Part shown: in pieces, positions 9,844 through 20,758 of the stretch
Layout: every line of letters begins with the position of its first letter
Position numbering within the stretch: the stretch's first letter is position 1
Assembly (NCBI GenBank): GCA_002104985.1
Contig: MCGO01000066.1
Span: 178,714-242,713, forward strand
Source: Rhizoclosmatium globosum
Taxonomy: Eukaryota; Chytridiomycota; Chytridiomycetes; Chytridiales; Chytriomycetaceae
DNA: 64,000 nt
Direction of reading: 5' to 3'
Notes under the pieces: generated by a model
Database searches by the model: none
What the model saw: the letters and a program-made list of their open reading frames with translations, nothing else
Told to the model about the DNA's origin: nothing
Program-made: the position numbers and the translations under genes

Positions 9844-10776
9844 ATGAACACAAGAAATGATACAGTCCTTCCTCAAGAATGGGATGCTGACTACGCTTTA
9901 ATTGAGGAGCAGGATATTTGGATCACTCTTGTTGCTTCTGCTCTTTACTTTGGGTTTCTTGGAATGTTTGATTGGTATGAAGCCAAGAAGAATCGACTGC
10001 TTCTATCGCCAGTGAACGCACTGTTATTCGCCATGATAGCTTCAAACTGCTTGATTGTGGTGTTTACTCAATTATATTCTGTCTGTTATGAAGCAAACAA
10101 GATAGCTATTTATATCTCGTTGTCATACTTTTTCTTTGGTGTGTATGATGGACGCGAGGCTTGCCCGTGGTCAGAATAGTGTGGCCAAAGTGTCGCCCGT
10201 ATCTTGCTACCTTCCTTGCTTTTATTGTCGTTCTTGAAATTGTACAGTTCGTATTTCTTGTTCTACAACAGATAGCCACCTACCTTCCTTTCCTCAATAA
10301 CATATTGAATACGCTCACTGATTTTTGTAACATCTTGCAATAACATATTGAATACGCTCACTGATTTTTGTAACATCTTGATCATTGCAGTAAATGTCGT
10401 TGTAATCGCATTTGATACTTTATGCTATCTTCACTATCTTCAGCAAAATAGGGAAGATATATCAGACCTCGAAAAACTTCAAATAATTTCTTATTTCGGC
10501 GCGGTCTCATATTTCTGCTTAGAAGTTTGGTTCACTGCAATTGTCATTTACAATTTTGAAATAATCGTATCACCGCGAAACTATTTTTTGCTAAAAGTAA
10601 CGACTAGAATATACGATCTTGGGCCGTTGGTTCATGTGGAGCTACAACTGTGGATGAAATGGTCTCTGTTGAAACTCAGGGAACGAGAAGAAACCAGTGT
10701 CAGAGAAAGTATATCACTTCAGAATAACTTTCAAAGTTCTCGCATCAGGAAAGTGAAGATTCTTACTGAAGGATAG
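9844..10776 (+). pseudogene. 7TM receptor-like family A pseudogene
   Basis: The start and first three helices are good (MNTRNDTV...LYSVCYEANKIAIYISLSYFFFGV) and so is the end (LQLWMKWSLL). Two independent lesions break it. About 33-36 nt that encode the end of helix 3 are missing near 10143-10153, shifting the frame before the RGLPVVRIVWPKC segment. A perfect 43-bp tandem duplication (10296-10338 and 10339-10381) in the outer loop after helix 4 shifts it again. The closest intact relative is the next gene at 10846. Confidence 0.85.
10296..10381 (+). repeat. 43-bp perfect tandem duplication
   Basis: Two adjacent copies of a 43-bp unit starting AATAACATATTGAATACG; they differ only at the final base (C or A). 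The unit length is not a multiple of three and disrupts the pseudogene frame. Identity of the copies points to a recent event. Confidence 0.95.
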
Positions 10777-10845
10777 TAATAAACTATTGAACAAGAGATT
10801 TTCAAACGATTTTTGTTTCTTTAACAATCCGCCATTGAGTAACAG

Positions 10846-11832
10846 ATGAACGCAACCAATACTACATCTTTAGATGAGTGGTTTATTGAGTACGCAAATG
10901 TTGAGTTGCAAGACCTTTGGATCACAGTGTCAGTATCAATCCTTCAACTTCTCATCCTCGGAGCCCTCATACGCATCGAGATTACTTCTAACATTGGTCG
11001 AAAAACCATTTTCTCAACTTTGAACGTCTTGTTGTTCGTCATGATAATCTCAAACTTGCTGATAATGGTCTTTTCACAACTGTATTCTGTCTGTTATGAC
11101 CCCGTATGGATAGTCATTTACATCTCATTATCGTATTTATTTTCTGGAGTCCTGGAGTCCGTCATCTTGATATATAGTTGGATACGAGGTTTCCCCGTCA
11201 TTCAACTTGTGTTTCCAAGGTGTCAAGTTTATATGAACGGCTTTTTGGTACTCTTTGTCATTTTGGAAATAGTTCAGTTCGTGTTTCTCTTATTGCAGCA
11301 AATTGCAATGTACACATCTCTGCTCAATGATCAACTTGATATGCTTACATACATCTCAACCGTTATACCCGTCGCAGTCAACGTTGTTGTGATTCTATTT
11401 GACGCCTTCGTCGCTGGATTTTATGTTCGCTATCTCCGGTCTGTGCGAGGAAACGATCTCGACGTTGAGAAGCTCGAAATTCTTGCGTACTACGGAATCG
11501 CGTCGTGCATATTCTTGGAAATTTGGTTAAGTGGTATCGTTATTTACAACTACTTTGTAATTTCTCCGACTTTGAATGTATTGAAATTGAGTGTGTCACT
11601 GCGATTCTACGACTTGGGCCCACTTGCGTTCATGTTTTTACAGCTTGCCATGAAATGGGCCTTACGAAATGAAGAAGTCCGGCGAGACTCTCGAAAACGG
11701 ATAAGGATAGAGTCTGCAAAGATGGCTTCATCGGGACAACCTGTTATGACCTTGAATCTGGAAGCTTCAAGGCCAAGTAAGGAGAAACGCCAATCCTCAG
11801 GTTTTAAACAGAGCGATAGCATAAAGGAATAA
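10846..11832 (+). CDS. 7TM receptor-like protein, family A
   Basis: 328 residues, start MNATNTTS with two sequons. Helices lie at about 25-43, 55-76, 88-112, 126-147, 171-195, 212-236 and 248-270. Motifs: YSWIRGFPVI, KLEILAYYGIASCIFLEIW, LRFYDLGPLAFMFLQLAMKWAL. The cytoplasmic tail (about 55 residues) is basic and serine-rich. It is the intact neighbour and closest relative of the pseudogene at 9844 and lies 70 bp downstream of it. Confidence 0.82.
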   Translation: MNATNTTSLDEWFIEYANVELQDLWITVSVSILQLLILGALIRIEITSNIGRKTIFSTLNVLLFVMIISNLLIMVFSQLYSVCYDPVWIVIYISLSYLFSGVLESVILIYSWIRGFPVIQLVFPRCQVYMNGFLVLFVILEIVQFVFLLLQQIAMYTSLLNDQLDMLTYISTVIPVAVNVVVILFDAFVAGFYVRYLRSVRGNDLDVEKLEILAYYGIASCIFLEIWLSGIVIYNYFVISPTLNVLKLSVSLRFYDLGPLAFMFLQLAMKWALRNEEVRRDSRKRIRIESAKMASSGQPVMTLNLEASRPSKEKRQSSGFKQSDSIKE

Positions 11833-11918
11833 TTTCCCCCCAAAATTTAATAACTCATTTTTGGAAGGATTTACATTTTACATGAAGTCAACAACCTTTT
11901 GAAAGCATCTAAAAATCA

Positions 11919-12914
11919 ATGAACTCGACAGATATCGTTGCAAACCCCTGGGCGTCATATACAGAATCTTATAACGCAGTCGCACTGCAAGACATGTGGT
12001 TAACTATAGCTGTATCAGTGCTGCAACTTGTCTTGCTGGTTTTGCTTATTAGATCCGATTTACATCAAGGACATACGATGAAACATAGAACAATATTCTC
12101 TGCAGTGAATCTACTTATATTTTCGATGGTCCTGTGGAATTGTCTCGCAATGGTGTTTACAGGGCTGTACGTTTCCGTGATTGACCCGATAAAGATATTG
12201 GTGTATCAAATAGTCGATACTGTCTGCTATAGCGTTCTCGAGTGTGTTATATGTTTTTATACATGGAAGAGAGGGTTGCCCATAATTCAGCGCGTCGTAC
12301 CTTCAATGCAGCTGTTCCTTGTCATATTCTTGACAATCTTCGTGCTGCTTCAAATAAGTCAATTTATTTGGGCGTGTTTACAATCTATGGCAACGATGGG
12401 GATGTTGTCGGGTATTGATTTAAATCTTTTCATCTCAGTTGTCAATTGGCATACTATCGCGATGAACATCATTATGTTTTTATTTGAAGCTTTCGTTGCA
12501 ATAGTATATGTGTCATACCTTCGGTTCGTCTCAAACGATGATAATTTCCAGCAGGATGTTGATAAGCTCAGAATTATATCACAGTATGGAATAGTATCAT
12601 GCATCAGTCTTGCAATCTGGTTAATTGGAATTATTTTGTATAATTTGTGGCTTACGGCAGAGGCTCCACCATTTGGTGTTACCGGAGTGCTAGTGTCGCT
12701 TCGGATTTATGACGATTTCCCAATTATCTACATTTTCATTCAATTAACTATGAAGATATCTCTTCAGAGATATGAAATTATGCGTGAAATGAAGATGCGA
12801 GAGCGTGTTGAAAATGCACGGTTATTGTCAAATTCGACCAAAGGAACATCGGTTGTTCCAACGATGAATAGAAGTCCACAAGTTTCCACGTTAATGAAAG
12901 CCTCTGAAGGATAA
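11919..12914 (+). CDS. 7TM receptor-like protein, family A
   Basis: 331 residues, start MNSTDIVANPWASY. It forms a tandem pair with the 13064 gene: both have the NPWAS..ESYNAVALQD.W start, the CFYTWKRG.PIIQRVVPS segment and the same DDFPIIYIFIQL.MK ending in place of the D.GPL motif of other members. The inner loop before helix 6 (VSNDDNFQQDV.KL.IISQYG) is two to four residues longer than in the other members. Confidence 0.82.
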   Translation: MNSTDIVANPWASYTESYNAVALQDMWLTIAVSVLQLVLLVLLIRSDLHQGHTMKHRTIFSAVNLLIFSMVLWNCLAMVFTGLYVSVIDPIKILVYQIVDTVCYSVLECVICFYTWKRGLPIIQRVVPSMQLFLVIFLTIFVLLQISQFIWACLQSMATMGMLSGIDLNLFISVVNWHTIAMNIIMFLFEAFVAIVYVSYLRFVSNDDNFQQDVDKLRIISQYGIVSCISLAIWLIGIILYNLWLTAEAPPFGVTGVLVSLRIYDDFPIIYIFIQLTMKISLQRYEIMREMKMRERVENARLLSNSTKGTSVVPTMNRSPQVSTLMKASEG

Positions 12915-13063
12915 AATTGCAGAAGCGATACATAGTTAGTGGCTTGGTTGGTAGATCAATCGTTTTTAATGGTGTTAAAGATTGAAGCAACATAAAGGAG
13001 GAGTGAAAGGATTTACATTTTATGACATTGTCATTTCTAAATTCAAAGACTTACTCTTGTCAG

Positions 13064-14062
13064 ATGAACTTAACAGATACGCCTGCTGAAAACCCCTGGG
13101 CGTCATTTACAGACTCTTATAACGCGGTGGCGTTGCAAGACACGTGGTTAACGATGGCGGCATCGACGCTGCAGCTCATTATGCTAATGCTACTCATCAG
13201 ATCTGATTTACACCAACGAGGCATGATTAAACAGAAAAGAATCTTCTCTGCAGTAAATATACTTATCTTGCAAATGATTCTGTGGAACTGTTTGGCTATG
13301 GTGTTTACCGCACTTTATGTTTCAACAACCGACACGATTAAAATATTGGCGTATCAAATAGTTGACCTATTCTGCTATGCGTTTCTTGAGTGTTTAATAT
13401 GCTTTTACACGTGGAAGAGAGGTTCACCTATTATTCAGCGCGTCGTGCCTTCAATACAACCGTTTCTAATTGTCTACTTGACTTTATTTTTTTTGCTTGA
13501 AATCAGCTTGTTTGTGTGGGGCGCTTTACAATCATTGGCAACTATGGGAGTGTTGTCAAGTATAGATATGAGTCTCCTTAATATAATTGTGAACTGGCAT
13601 ATTATCTCAGCAAGTATAATTATGATCTTGTTTGAAACTTTGGTGGCTGGAGTGTACGTTGTGTACTTGCGGCTTGTTTCAAATGATGATAATTTCCAGC
13701 AAGATGTTCAAAAGCTTAAAATCATATCACAGTATGGAATAGTATCGTGCATTTGTCTTGCGATTTGGCTCATTGGAATTATTTTGTATAATTTTTGGCT
13801 TACAGTTGAGATCCCTCCTTTTGGTGTGATTGGAGTCCTGGTGACGCTTCGTATTTATGATGATTTCCCAATTATCTACATATTCATTCAACTTGCTATG
13901 AAGCTTTCACTTCAGAAATTTGAAAGAAGGCGAGGAACTAAGATGCGAGAACGGGTCGAAAATGCGCGGTTGTTGTCAATTTCACATAAAGGGACATCGG
14001 TTGTACCAACAATAGATAGAAGTCGAGGAGTTTCCACATCAGTGAAAACTTTCGAAGGATAA
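13064..14062 (+). CDS. 7TM receptor-like protein, family A
   Basis: 332 residues from the ATG at 13064 (MNLTDTPAENPWAS); the frame is open from 13022 but the extra 14 codons have no counterpart in the twin at 11919. Helices and the DDFPIIYIFIQLAMK ending match that twin closely; the region after helix 4 (ALQSLATMGVLSSIDMS) is conserved too, so this pair is a recent duplication. C-tail ends RVENARLL.......TSVVPT as in its twin. Confidence 0.82.
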   Translation: MNLTDTPAENPWASFTDSYNAVALQDTWLTMAASTLQLIMLMLLIRSDLHQRGMIKQKRIFSAVNILILQMILWNCLAMVFTALYVSTTDTIKILAYQIVDLFCYAFLECLICFYTWKRGSPIIQRVVPSIQPFLIVYLTLFFLLEISLFVWGALQSLATMGVLSSIDMSLLNIIVNWHIISASIIMILFETLVAGVYVVYLRLVSNDDNFQQDVQKLKIISQYGIVSCICLAIWLIGIILYNFWLTVEIPPFGVIGVLVTLRIYDDFPIIYIFIQLAMKLSLQKFERRRGTKMRERVENARLLSISHKGTSVVPTIDRSRGVSTSVKTFEG

Positions 14063-14094
14063 AAGGAAAAGTCAATAAATGGTTATACGTTATT

Positions 14095-15048
14095 TTATTT
14101 TAGTCTCGCAACGCCGGTCTGAGTCAAACAACTATTGCTTGAAGTCTTTTGAATAGCAGTTTCAACAGCCGCAATTTGTTTTTTGATTCGATGGTCTGTT
14201 TCTCGTTGAAGTTCCCACTTCATGGCCAACTGGATGCTCAAATAAACAATAGGTGTTAAATTTGAAATGAGAAGAAGGGCTTGAAACAGGTTTTTGTGGT
14301 CTGACTTGAGCTGTGTAGGATCCATAAACAGGTAATTGTACGAAACAGTCGCACTTTGCCAAACCATCAAACATAATGATGATACGACGCCATACCGGGA
14401 AAGCACAAGCATTCGTTGGAAATCGAGGACCTCTGCTTTTACACATTGAATATACCAAACATAAATGGCTGTAGCAAAAATATCGAAACCAAGAATGCAA
14501 ATGTTGATAGCAATTGAAAGGGCGTTGGCGACGGTATTCAATACTTCAGTACCTGATTCAGCATAGGCAGCATTAATAAGAACAACGTCTACAATAAATT
14601 GAATGGTTTGAATTAAAGTATATAGTTGGAGAAACAGAGTAAGAAATCGTTGGCGTTTCGGAAGCATTGTTTGAATCACAGGCAACACTCGCTGCCATGC
14701 GTAAATGACAATCGAAAATTGGAACAAACCTGCGGTTAGAGAAGCTATGATATCAAACGTTTCCCGAATGTTTTTATCATCTGAATGAGCCGATATAAAG
14801 ATTGCAGACAAGCAATTCATCAGAATCATTGACATAAGCAAAATGTTGATTAAGTTGAATGCCTTTTTAAAGTTTGCGTTTCCAACTTTCGAGAATGCAT
14901 ATCCTCTGAAAACGAGGGCAATAAGACCAATTATAAGGAGAATAGATGTTGGAATTGTGGTTGTGATGACAAGGTGTATGTCGTTGTCATAGACGTAGCT
15001 AAAGTTAAGCCATTGATCGTAGAGACTTGGTTCCGATGTCACATTCAT
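14095..15048 (-). CDS. 7TM receptor-like protein, family A, divergent
   Basis: 317 residues from the ATG at 15048 (MNVTSEPSLYDQW). Seven helices, YAWQRVLPVI after helix 3 (R-V in place of R-G), RMLVLSRYGVVSSLCLMVW in helix 6 and QLAMKWEL at the end. It is the most divergent member of the family here and is convergent with the 13064 gene, whose stop is 33 bp away. Confidence 0.78.
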   Translation of the reverse strand: MNVTSEPSLYDQWLNFSYVYDNDIHLVITTTIPTSILLIIGLIALVFRGYAFSKVGNANFKKAFNLINILLMSMILMNCLSAIFISAHSDDKNIRETFDIIASLTAGLFQFSIVIYAWQRVLPVIQTMLPKRQRFLTLFLQLYTLIQTIQFIVDVVLINAAYAESGTEVLNTVANALSIAINICILGFDIFATAIYVWYIQCVKAEVLDFQRMLVLSRYGVVSSLCLMVWQSATVSYNYLFMDPTQLKSDHKNLFQALLLISNLTPIVYLSIQLAMKWELQRETDHRIKKQIAAVETAIQKTSSNSCLTQTGVARLK

Positions 15049-15216
15049 TGTTAAAGACAATAGTACAAACTTCTGCCAATGATTGGCCCCTTTCTTTTAT
15101 AAAAAGAATACTTTAATGCAAACAATGCAACACAAGCATCAATCGACGAACTACATACAACCAAAAAATACACTCCATCCAAAGAATAATAACAAGAAAA
15201 ATCACGACTTCTGACT

Positions 15217-16929
15217 TCAAGCAGACATCACGTTTTCCTTTTCCTCATTTCCACCTTCCTTGTCATGGGCATCAGGAACTCTGGACGCCGCGAGCCCAGA
15301 TGCGTCAAAAGCCTTCTTCGACTTCTCTTCAAGACCAAGATCAGATTCCGGCGCGACAGGGGTGTTGTGAGGAACAGATTGCTCAACAGGAGTCGATGGT
15401 GTCTTTTGCTGAGACGTAAATGGGTTCGACATACTAATCATGATGTTAGCTTAAATTATATCAAAGATAAGGCAAGTCTTACTTCAAGGCACGCTTGAAG
15501 AATGGCTCCTTCTTTGGGCTTGACCGTCCTGCTGGGACATCTGACGCGTTTTCGTACGTGTTCTTTGCATCGCCAAGCAAACCGACGTTCTCATTCTGGT
15601 CTTTGGTATCCGTTTCACCAGAGGGTTGCTTCTCGTGTTTCTGGAAACTATGATATTACGAGAGAAAGTTAGTTTAATGAGAAGAATCAATTTACTTACT
15701 GCTTCTTGATATTTGAGAACGCGTTTGAAACCTTTGTCTCCTCCTTCATAACAAACTTTTCAATCGGGCTATGCTCGGGCACGTCGTCTTCGATCGTGTT
15801 AGGACCTGGTTGAGAATGAGAGTCGGTGGAGGAGTCAGTCGACGGCTTAGAGCCGTTTCCACCGAGTTTGAAGACGTTCTTGAGTGAGAATGGAGCTTGC
15901 TTTGGTGGGGAGTCTTTTCCTTGTTCGTTGGCATCAGAGATGTTAGCATTATCACTTGCTGCGGGAGGAGAGCTTGGCTTGGGTTCATCGGACTTTCCAC
16001 CGATATGTAGCTTCTTTTTGATGTTTTCGAGAGAGAATGGGGACGGGTTTGGAGACGTTGGCTTCGATTTAGATTGATCCTTCGGTTCTTCGGGAGTGGA
16101 GGGCGACGAAGAATCATTCTTTCCGAAGAGACTATTTCTGAAGATAAGGTTAGTAATGCGTTAGAAATTTATCAGTATGTCTTCACTGGAGTGGGTCCTT
16201 TGGATCAAAGTTGGACTCCTTCTTGGCTCCTTCCGTGGGGGTGAGTCACTCTTTCCAAGAATACTGGTGAATGACGTAAGTAAGAGTGTAATTACGTCAA
16301 ATTAACTGGTTCAACTCAACTTGGTTGGATTCATTCCCTCCGCATTACCGGTAAACGGCTTGTTTTGTTCGCCCCCTTCCTTCTTCTCGTCATGGCTGGA
16401 GGACGATTCATCCTTTCCAAGGATACTATCGTGTAAGCCATTACGTAAGTAAGTTACAAAGTCAATATACTCAGTATGACTCAACTTGACTGGGTTCATT
16501 CCCTCCACATTAAACGATTTGTTGGGTTCACCCTCATGCTTCTCCTTCTGTTGTTGCCCGAGATCAAACGCTTCGTCAGTTTGGCTCTCCACGTTCTTTT
16601 TGGTCGCGTCGGCAGCTTTTTTGGTGTTATCAGAGATGCGTTCAGGAGTTATGAAGGGGAAAGAAGGGCAACGAACCATTTTCGGCCGCGGGAGCAACTT
16701 GGTCAGTAGATTTCATCATATCCGATGCCTTATTCTTCGTTTCTTCACCCGATGGAACTGAATCCGCAGCACTTGCTTTGGCTTTCTCAGCTGCTGCGCC
16801 ACTTGATTCCAAGTCGAAGCTTCGCGCAACTTGGTTCCCGGCATCAGTGATACTGGATTCAATCTGTTCTGGGTTCTCCAAGGACGGGAGCTTTGGTGGT
16901 GCTTGCGAGTATCTCGGTGGCGAAGTCAT
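15217..16929 (-). CDS. disordered S/E/K-rich protein with repeated exon module
   Basis: Seven exons: 16677-16929, 16486-16615, 16321-16425, 16187-16263, 15700-16137, 15483-15647, 15217-15433; introns are 47-62 nt and one has a perfect TACTAAC branch. The protein, about 461 residues, starts MTSPPRYSQAPPK and is predicted disordered, rich in S, P, E, K and N. A module of the form N(I/S)L.GK.(D/E)S.....EGMNP.K recurs across exons 2-5, and the introns between copies are similar at both ends, so exons were duplicated with their introns. A run of five G on the plus strand (16237-16241) must be six for exon 4 to join exon 5 in frame. I do not recognise the protein. Confidence 0.6.
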
Positions 16930-17054
16930 TTTTCGCGTTTTGTTTTTCAATCAACTGAATTTGCTGCGCCTCCGGGTTAAATACGTACATTTTTTTATTT
17001 CGGGGAATTATTCAGGAACAAGAGAGATATGGACAAAGTAGCGAAATCATAAGA

Positions 17055-19295
17055 TTACAACGTGTACACCAACTTCTTACCGCTGACCTTTCCTTCACGC
17101 ATAAGTTGCAATCCGTGCAAGACACCTTCAAGTCCAACACCGCCCTCATTCACAGAAGGAGTGTGTACCTTCACCTTTCCACTCGCCAACAACGAGTTAC
17201 TCAAGACAGCCCATCCCTTGGCAAACTCAAAGTCGGATGGAATATCCGGGATATTCAACCAATCTCCCATCTTGAAACCTTTTCCAATCACGGTATACGC
17301 CATAGTGCTCTTGACAACGATAGCTGGGTTGATAGATGTCAATTTGGATGCCTCGACACCGAGAAGGTTCGAGTAAGTTCCTCCGTTTGTGCTGATTGCG
17401 TTCGCGCTGATTGGGATGGACGAGCCTTCAGAAACGCAGTCAAAGACGTGGGTCAAGGTGTTGTTTGTGTATGCGCGAATGTCGGCGGCAACAGTAGGCG
17501 AGTTGTAGTCGAAGATCTTGTCGGCACCAAGTGAGGTCAAGTAGTCAAAGTTTCTCGGAGAAGCTGTGGTGACAACCTTCCAGCCAGAAAGTTTTGCGAA
17601 TTGGATGGCGAGGGCACCAGTGGCCGTAGAGCCTCCGTAAATCAAGATAGTGTTGTTTGTTGGGGTTGGAGTAGCTGAAGGGTGTGGGAGTCCGAGGGAT
17701 TGGTAAAGTCCTTGACCAACAGTAAAGATTCCGACACCAAGAGTCGCTGCATCTTCGTAACTGAGGTTGTCTGGAATCTTGCTTTGGATGTCGCCCTTTG
17801 CGGCAATGATTTCTCCGAAACTGCCGTCTTCGTGGTTGACGGCGTTTGATCCGTGAACAACTCCCCAGACACGGTCTCCCTTCTTGAGTCCGTTGGTGAC
17901 CTACAAATCGAGAATGTATTAGAATCCAGAGAAGCGGTCCCAGTAACTAAGACATACCTTTGGTCCAACTTCCAAAACAACTCCAGCATAATCACATCCA
18001 ACACGCGCACCCTTGGAAGCGAAATAGTCAATGTGCTTCCAGTCAGTTGGGTTCAATGCGACAGCCTTGGTTTGAACAAGAATAAAGTCGTCCCTCAACA
18101 CTGGTGGAAGGATGTTGACAACGCGAGCATCCTTTGGACCTTGAATCACAATAGCTTTGATTTGTGGAGCAAGAGTGTACACGAGCTTCTTTCCACTGAC
18201 TTTTCCTTCACGCATCAACTGCAAGCCTTTCAGGACACCTTCAAGACCGGCTCCGCTTTCGTTCACGGATGGAGTGTGCACCTTGATTTTCGAGGCAGCC
18301 AAGAGAGAGTTCGAGAGGACGGCAAACTTTTTTGCAAACTCAAAGTCGGATGGAATGGCTGGGAGGGCGTTCGCACCAATAGTAAAAGCGCGTCCCATCG
18401 CAGTGTAAGCGAGAGTGTTCTTGACAGTAATCTTTGAGTTAACAGAAGTAAGGACCTTGGCGTCGATAGTCAACAAGGCAGAGTAGATTCCTCCCTCTGG
18501 ACCAAACGAGTTTGCCGAGATTGAGAGTGAAGAACCCTCGGAGACACAGTCAAACACGTGCTTGATGGCGTTGTTTGTGTATGCACGAATATCGGCGGCA
18601 ACAGAGGCAGAGTTGTAGTCAAAGACCTTGTCGGCTCCAAGTGATTTCAAGTAGTCAAAGTTTCGTGGAGAAGCAGTGGTGACAACCTTCCAGCCAGACA
18701 GTTTCGCGTACTGAATAGCAAGGGCACCCGTGGCAGTAGATCCTCCGTAAATCAAGATATAGTTATCAGAGGCAGCTGGTGGATTCTCCAGCGAAGGAAG
18801 TGGAAGCCCAAGCGACTGATACAGCCCTTGTCCAACAGTGAACAGTCCAACACCCAAAGTCGCAGCCTCTTCAAACGAAAGGTTGTCGGGAATCCTGCTC
18901 TGGATATCTCCACGCGCAGTAATCACTTCTCCGAACCCGCCGTCTTCGTGGTCTACTGCATTTGATCCATGCACAAGACCCCAAACGCGGTCGCCGACTT
19001 TCAGGCCGTTTGTAACCTGTCAAAAGGGGGTGTGGGATAAGCTTCCTGGTTGACTGTGGGAGAGAAGGGAAAAGGAGGTTACCTTTGAACCAACAGCGAG
19101 AACCACGCCCGAGTAGTCGCAACCAACACGTGCTCCAGGCGACGCGAGGTAGTCAATGTGTTTCCAGTCGGTTGGGTTCAACGCAACAGCCTTTGTTTGA
19201 ACGAGGATATTGTCGTCTTTGAGAGTTGGTACGGCAATGCTTTGGATGCGGGCGTCCTTGGCAGCTTGGATGACGATTGCTTTTGTGGTGGACAT
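17055..19295 (-). CDS. two-module MDR enoyl-reductase-like enzyme (tandem fusion)
   Basis: Exons 19083-19295, 17958-19016 and 17055-17900 join into one uninterrupted frame of 705 residues made of two full medium-chain dehydrogenase/reductase modules. Each has KAIVIQ..KDAR at its start, a GroES-like part (NPTDWKHIDY, RVGCDY.GVV), the nucleotide motif YGGSTATGALAIQ, and a GKKLVYTL end. Neither has the Cys/His pattern of a structural zinc site, which fits the zinc-free trans-acting enoyl reductase/ToxD-like group using NADPH. Module 1 has lost its stop and module 2 its ATG. The two introns sit at the same place in each module (after VGSK and VGPK), 353 codons apart, showing duplication then fusion. 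The substrate is unknown and no polyketide synthase is nearby. Confidence 0.82.
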
Positions 19296-19747
19296 TTTGT
19301 TTGTTGGTTTTTGGGCGGGTTGTTTTGGTTTGGGAGAAAGGTTGGGAAACAAGTCGGTATAAGAAGTGGTTGGTTTGGATTTCAAATTGAACAATGGGAT
19401 TTGATATGTGAAGGGGGTGGTGTGCTTTTTTGCATTTCAAATGCATTGTTTGGAGTGGAGATGTAGTGATTTGTAAGCAGTCATAAACGATCTACCGTTA
19501 CAAACCTCGTTATTTATAGCTTTAGACACATTTGCCATTTGGAAATCTTCTGTATTGTTGGATTTGGTTTGTAATCTTGAACCACAAGGTACCCTTTAAA
19601 TAACCGTGCATATCAGTTTCGAATATCAAACTCATATCTCGCTTTATATTGAAATTTATCGCATGTTCTTTGACAGTCCTCATTGTTACCACTAAAACCT
19701 TGATTGGTCAACGAAACCAAACTGTGATTGGAGTTGTACAAGTTACC
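19296..19747. promoter_or_regulatory. divergent intergenic region
   Basis: 452 bp between the fused reductase (minus) and the receptor gene at 19748 (plus). The open frames seen here are antisense or have no family support. A CTTTAAATAA stretch near 19595 is the only TATA-like element that I see on the plus strand. Confidence 0.35.
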
Positions 19748-20707
19748 ATGAACTCAACAAATGACGCACCGTCAGTCGATACATCATGGGAGCTGTATTA
19801 CAACGCCTTCAATAGATGTATGGTTCAAGACGCCTGGATAACCCTTGCTGTTTCCTTGATTCAAGTGATTCTATTGGTTCTATTACTATTACGAGACATA
19901 GACTTGGGTAAAACTCGCGGAACGTCAACGAAGCTTTCCTCACCAATCAACGTGCTGATATTCAGTATGACTGTTTTCAATTGTCTGACAAACGTTTTCA
20001 AGTACGTTGCAGCCACGTCAATTGATGGAGTCCCAATGGTGGTCTTCTTTGCATTGTCAAGTTTCTGTCTTGTTGTGACGCTTTACTCGATTGTTTTGTA
20101 CTCCTGGAAACGGGGATCGCCTGTTATCAATCTCTTGTTTCCTTCGATCAAGTCGTTTGGGGTTGTTTTCTTGGTTGTTTTAGGGATTGTTCAAGTTGCC
20201 CAGCTCATCACCGCCATTCTAGCAAATATGAACCTCATCTTGGTGTATCCAGCAATTTCTAGTGATTGGAAATTGATGGCTGATATAAATTATGGATTGA
20301 CTATCACTATGGATGTGTCGATGTTTGCGTTTGACCTTTTTGTTGTTTTGGGATACCTGATGTACTTGAGAGCAGTACGAACAGCTCAATATCCCGACAT
20401 TCAGAAACTTCAAATTATTTCTCGATTTGGTTTATGGTCGTGCTTCTGGCTTGAAGTGTACTTGGGCTGCTTCATTCTCTTCACATATTGGCAGACTCAA
20501 CCGGACGCTCCCGCTGTTTCGACCTTTGTATATGAAGGCGTACTTCGTATTGTAGATTTAGGACTATTAGGATTTGTGTTCATCCAGCTCGGTATGAAGT
20601 GGGCACTATTAAAAGACGAGGAACGGGAATTAAAACAACGGAGACAAAGAATCGACGATGCGATCGCTGTAACGAATAATTCAAAGAGCGGCTTTCAATC
20701 AAAATAA
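19748..20707 (+). CDS. 7TM receptor-like protein, family A
   Basis: 319 residues from the ATG at 19748 (MNSTNDAPSVDTSW); the open frame begins at 19649 but the first 33 codons are not shared with relatives. Motifs: YSWKRGSPVI, KLQIISRFGLWSCFWLEVY, VDLGLLGFVFIQLGMKWALL. It heads a four-gene plus-strand run (19748, 20759, 21929, 23064) that shares the YT/YSW.RG.PVI.....P form and D.QKL.IISRYG, of which the last two are decayed. Confidence 0.82.
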   Translation: MNSTNDAPSVDTSWELYYNAFNRCMVQDAWITLAVSLIQVILLVLLLLRDIDLGKTRGTSTKLSSPINVLIFSMTVFNCLTNVFKYVAATSIDGVPMVVFFALSSFCLVVTLYSIVLYSWKRGSPVINLLFPSIKSFGVVFLVVLGIVQVAQLITAILANMNLILVYPAISSDWKLMADINYGLTITMDVSMFAFDLFVVLGYLMYLRAVRTAQYPDIQKLQIISRFGLWSCFWLEVYLGCFILFTYWQTQPDAPAVSTFVYEGVLRIVDLGLLGFVFIQLGMKWALLKDEERELKQRRQRIDDAIAVTNNSKSGFQSK

Positions 20708-20758
20708 ATATGAGATCCCAAGGAACAATATGATTTTCAGTATTGTTTCGTTTTTGGA

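Noticed and set aside
17062..19446. Several plus-strand open frames across the reductase
   Set aside because: All are antisense to conserved MDR motifs with correct splice sites.
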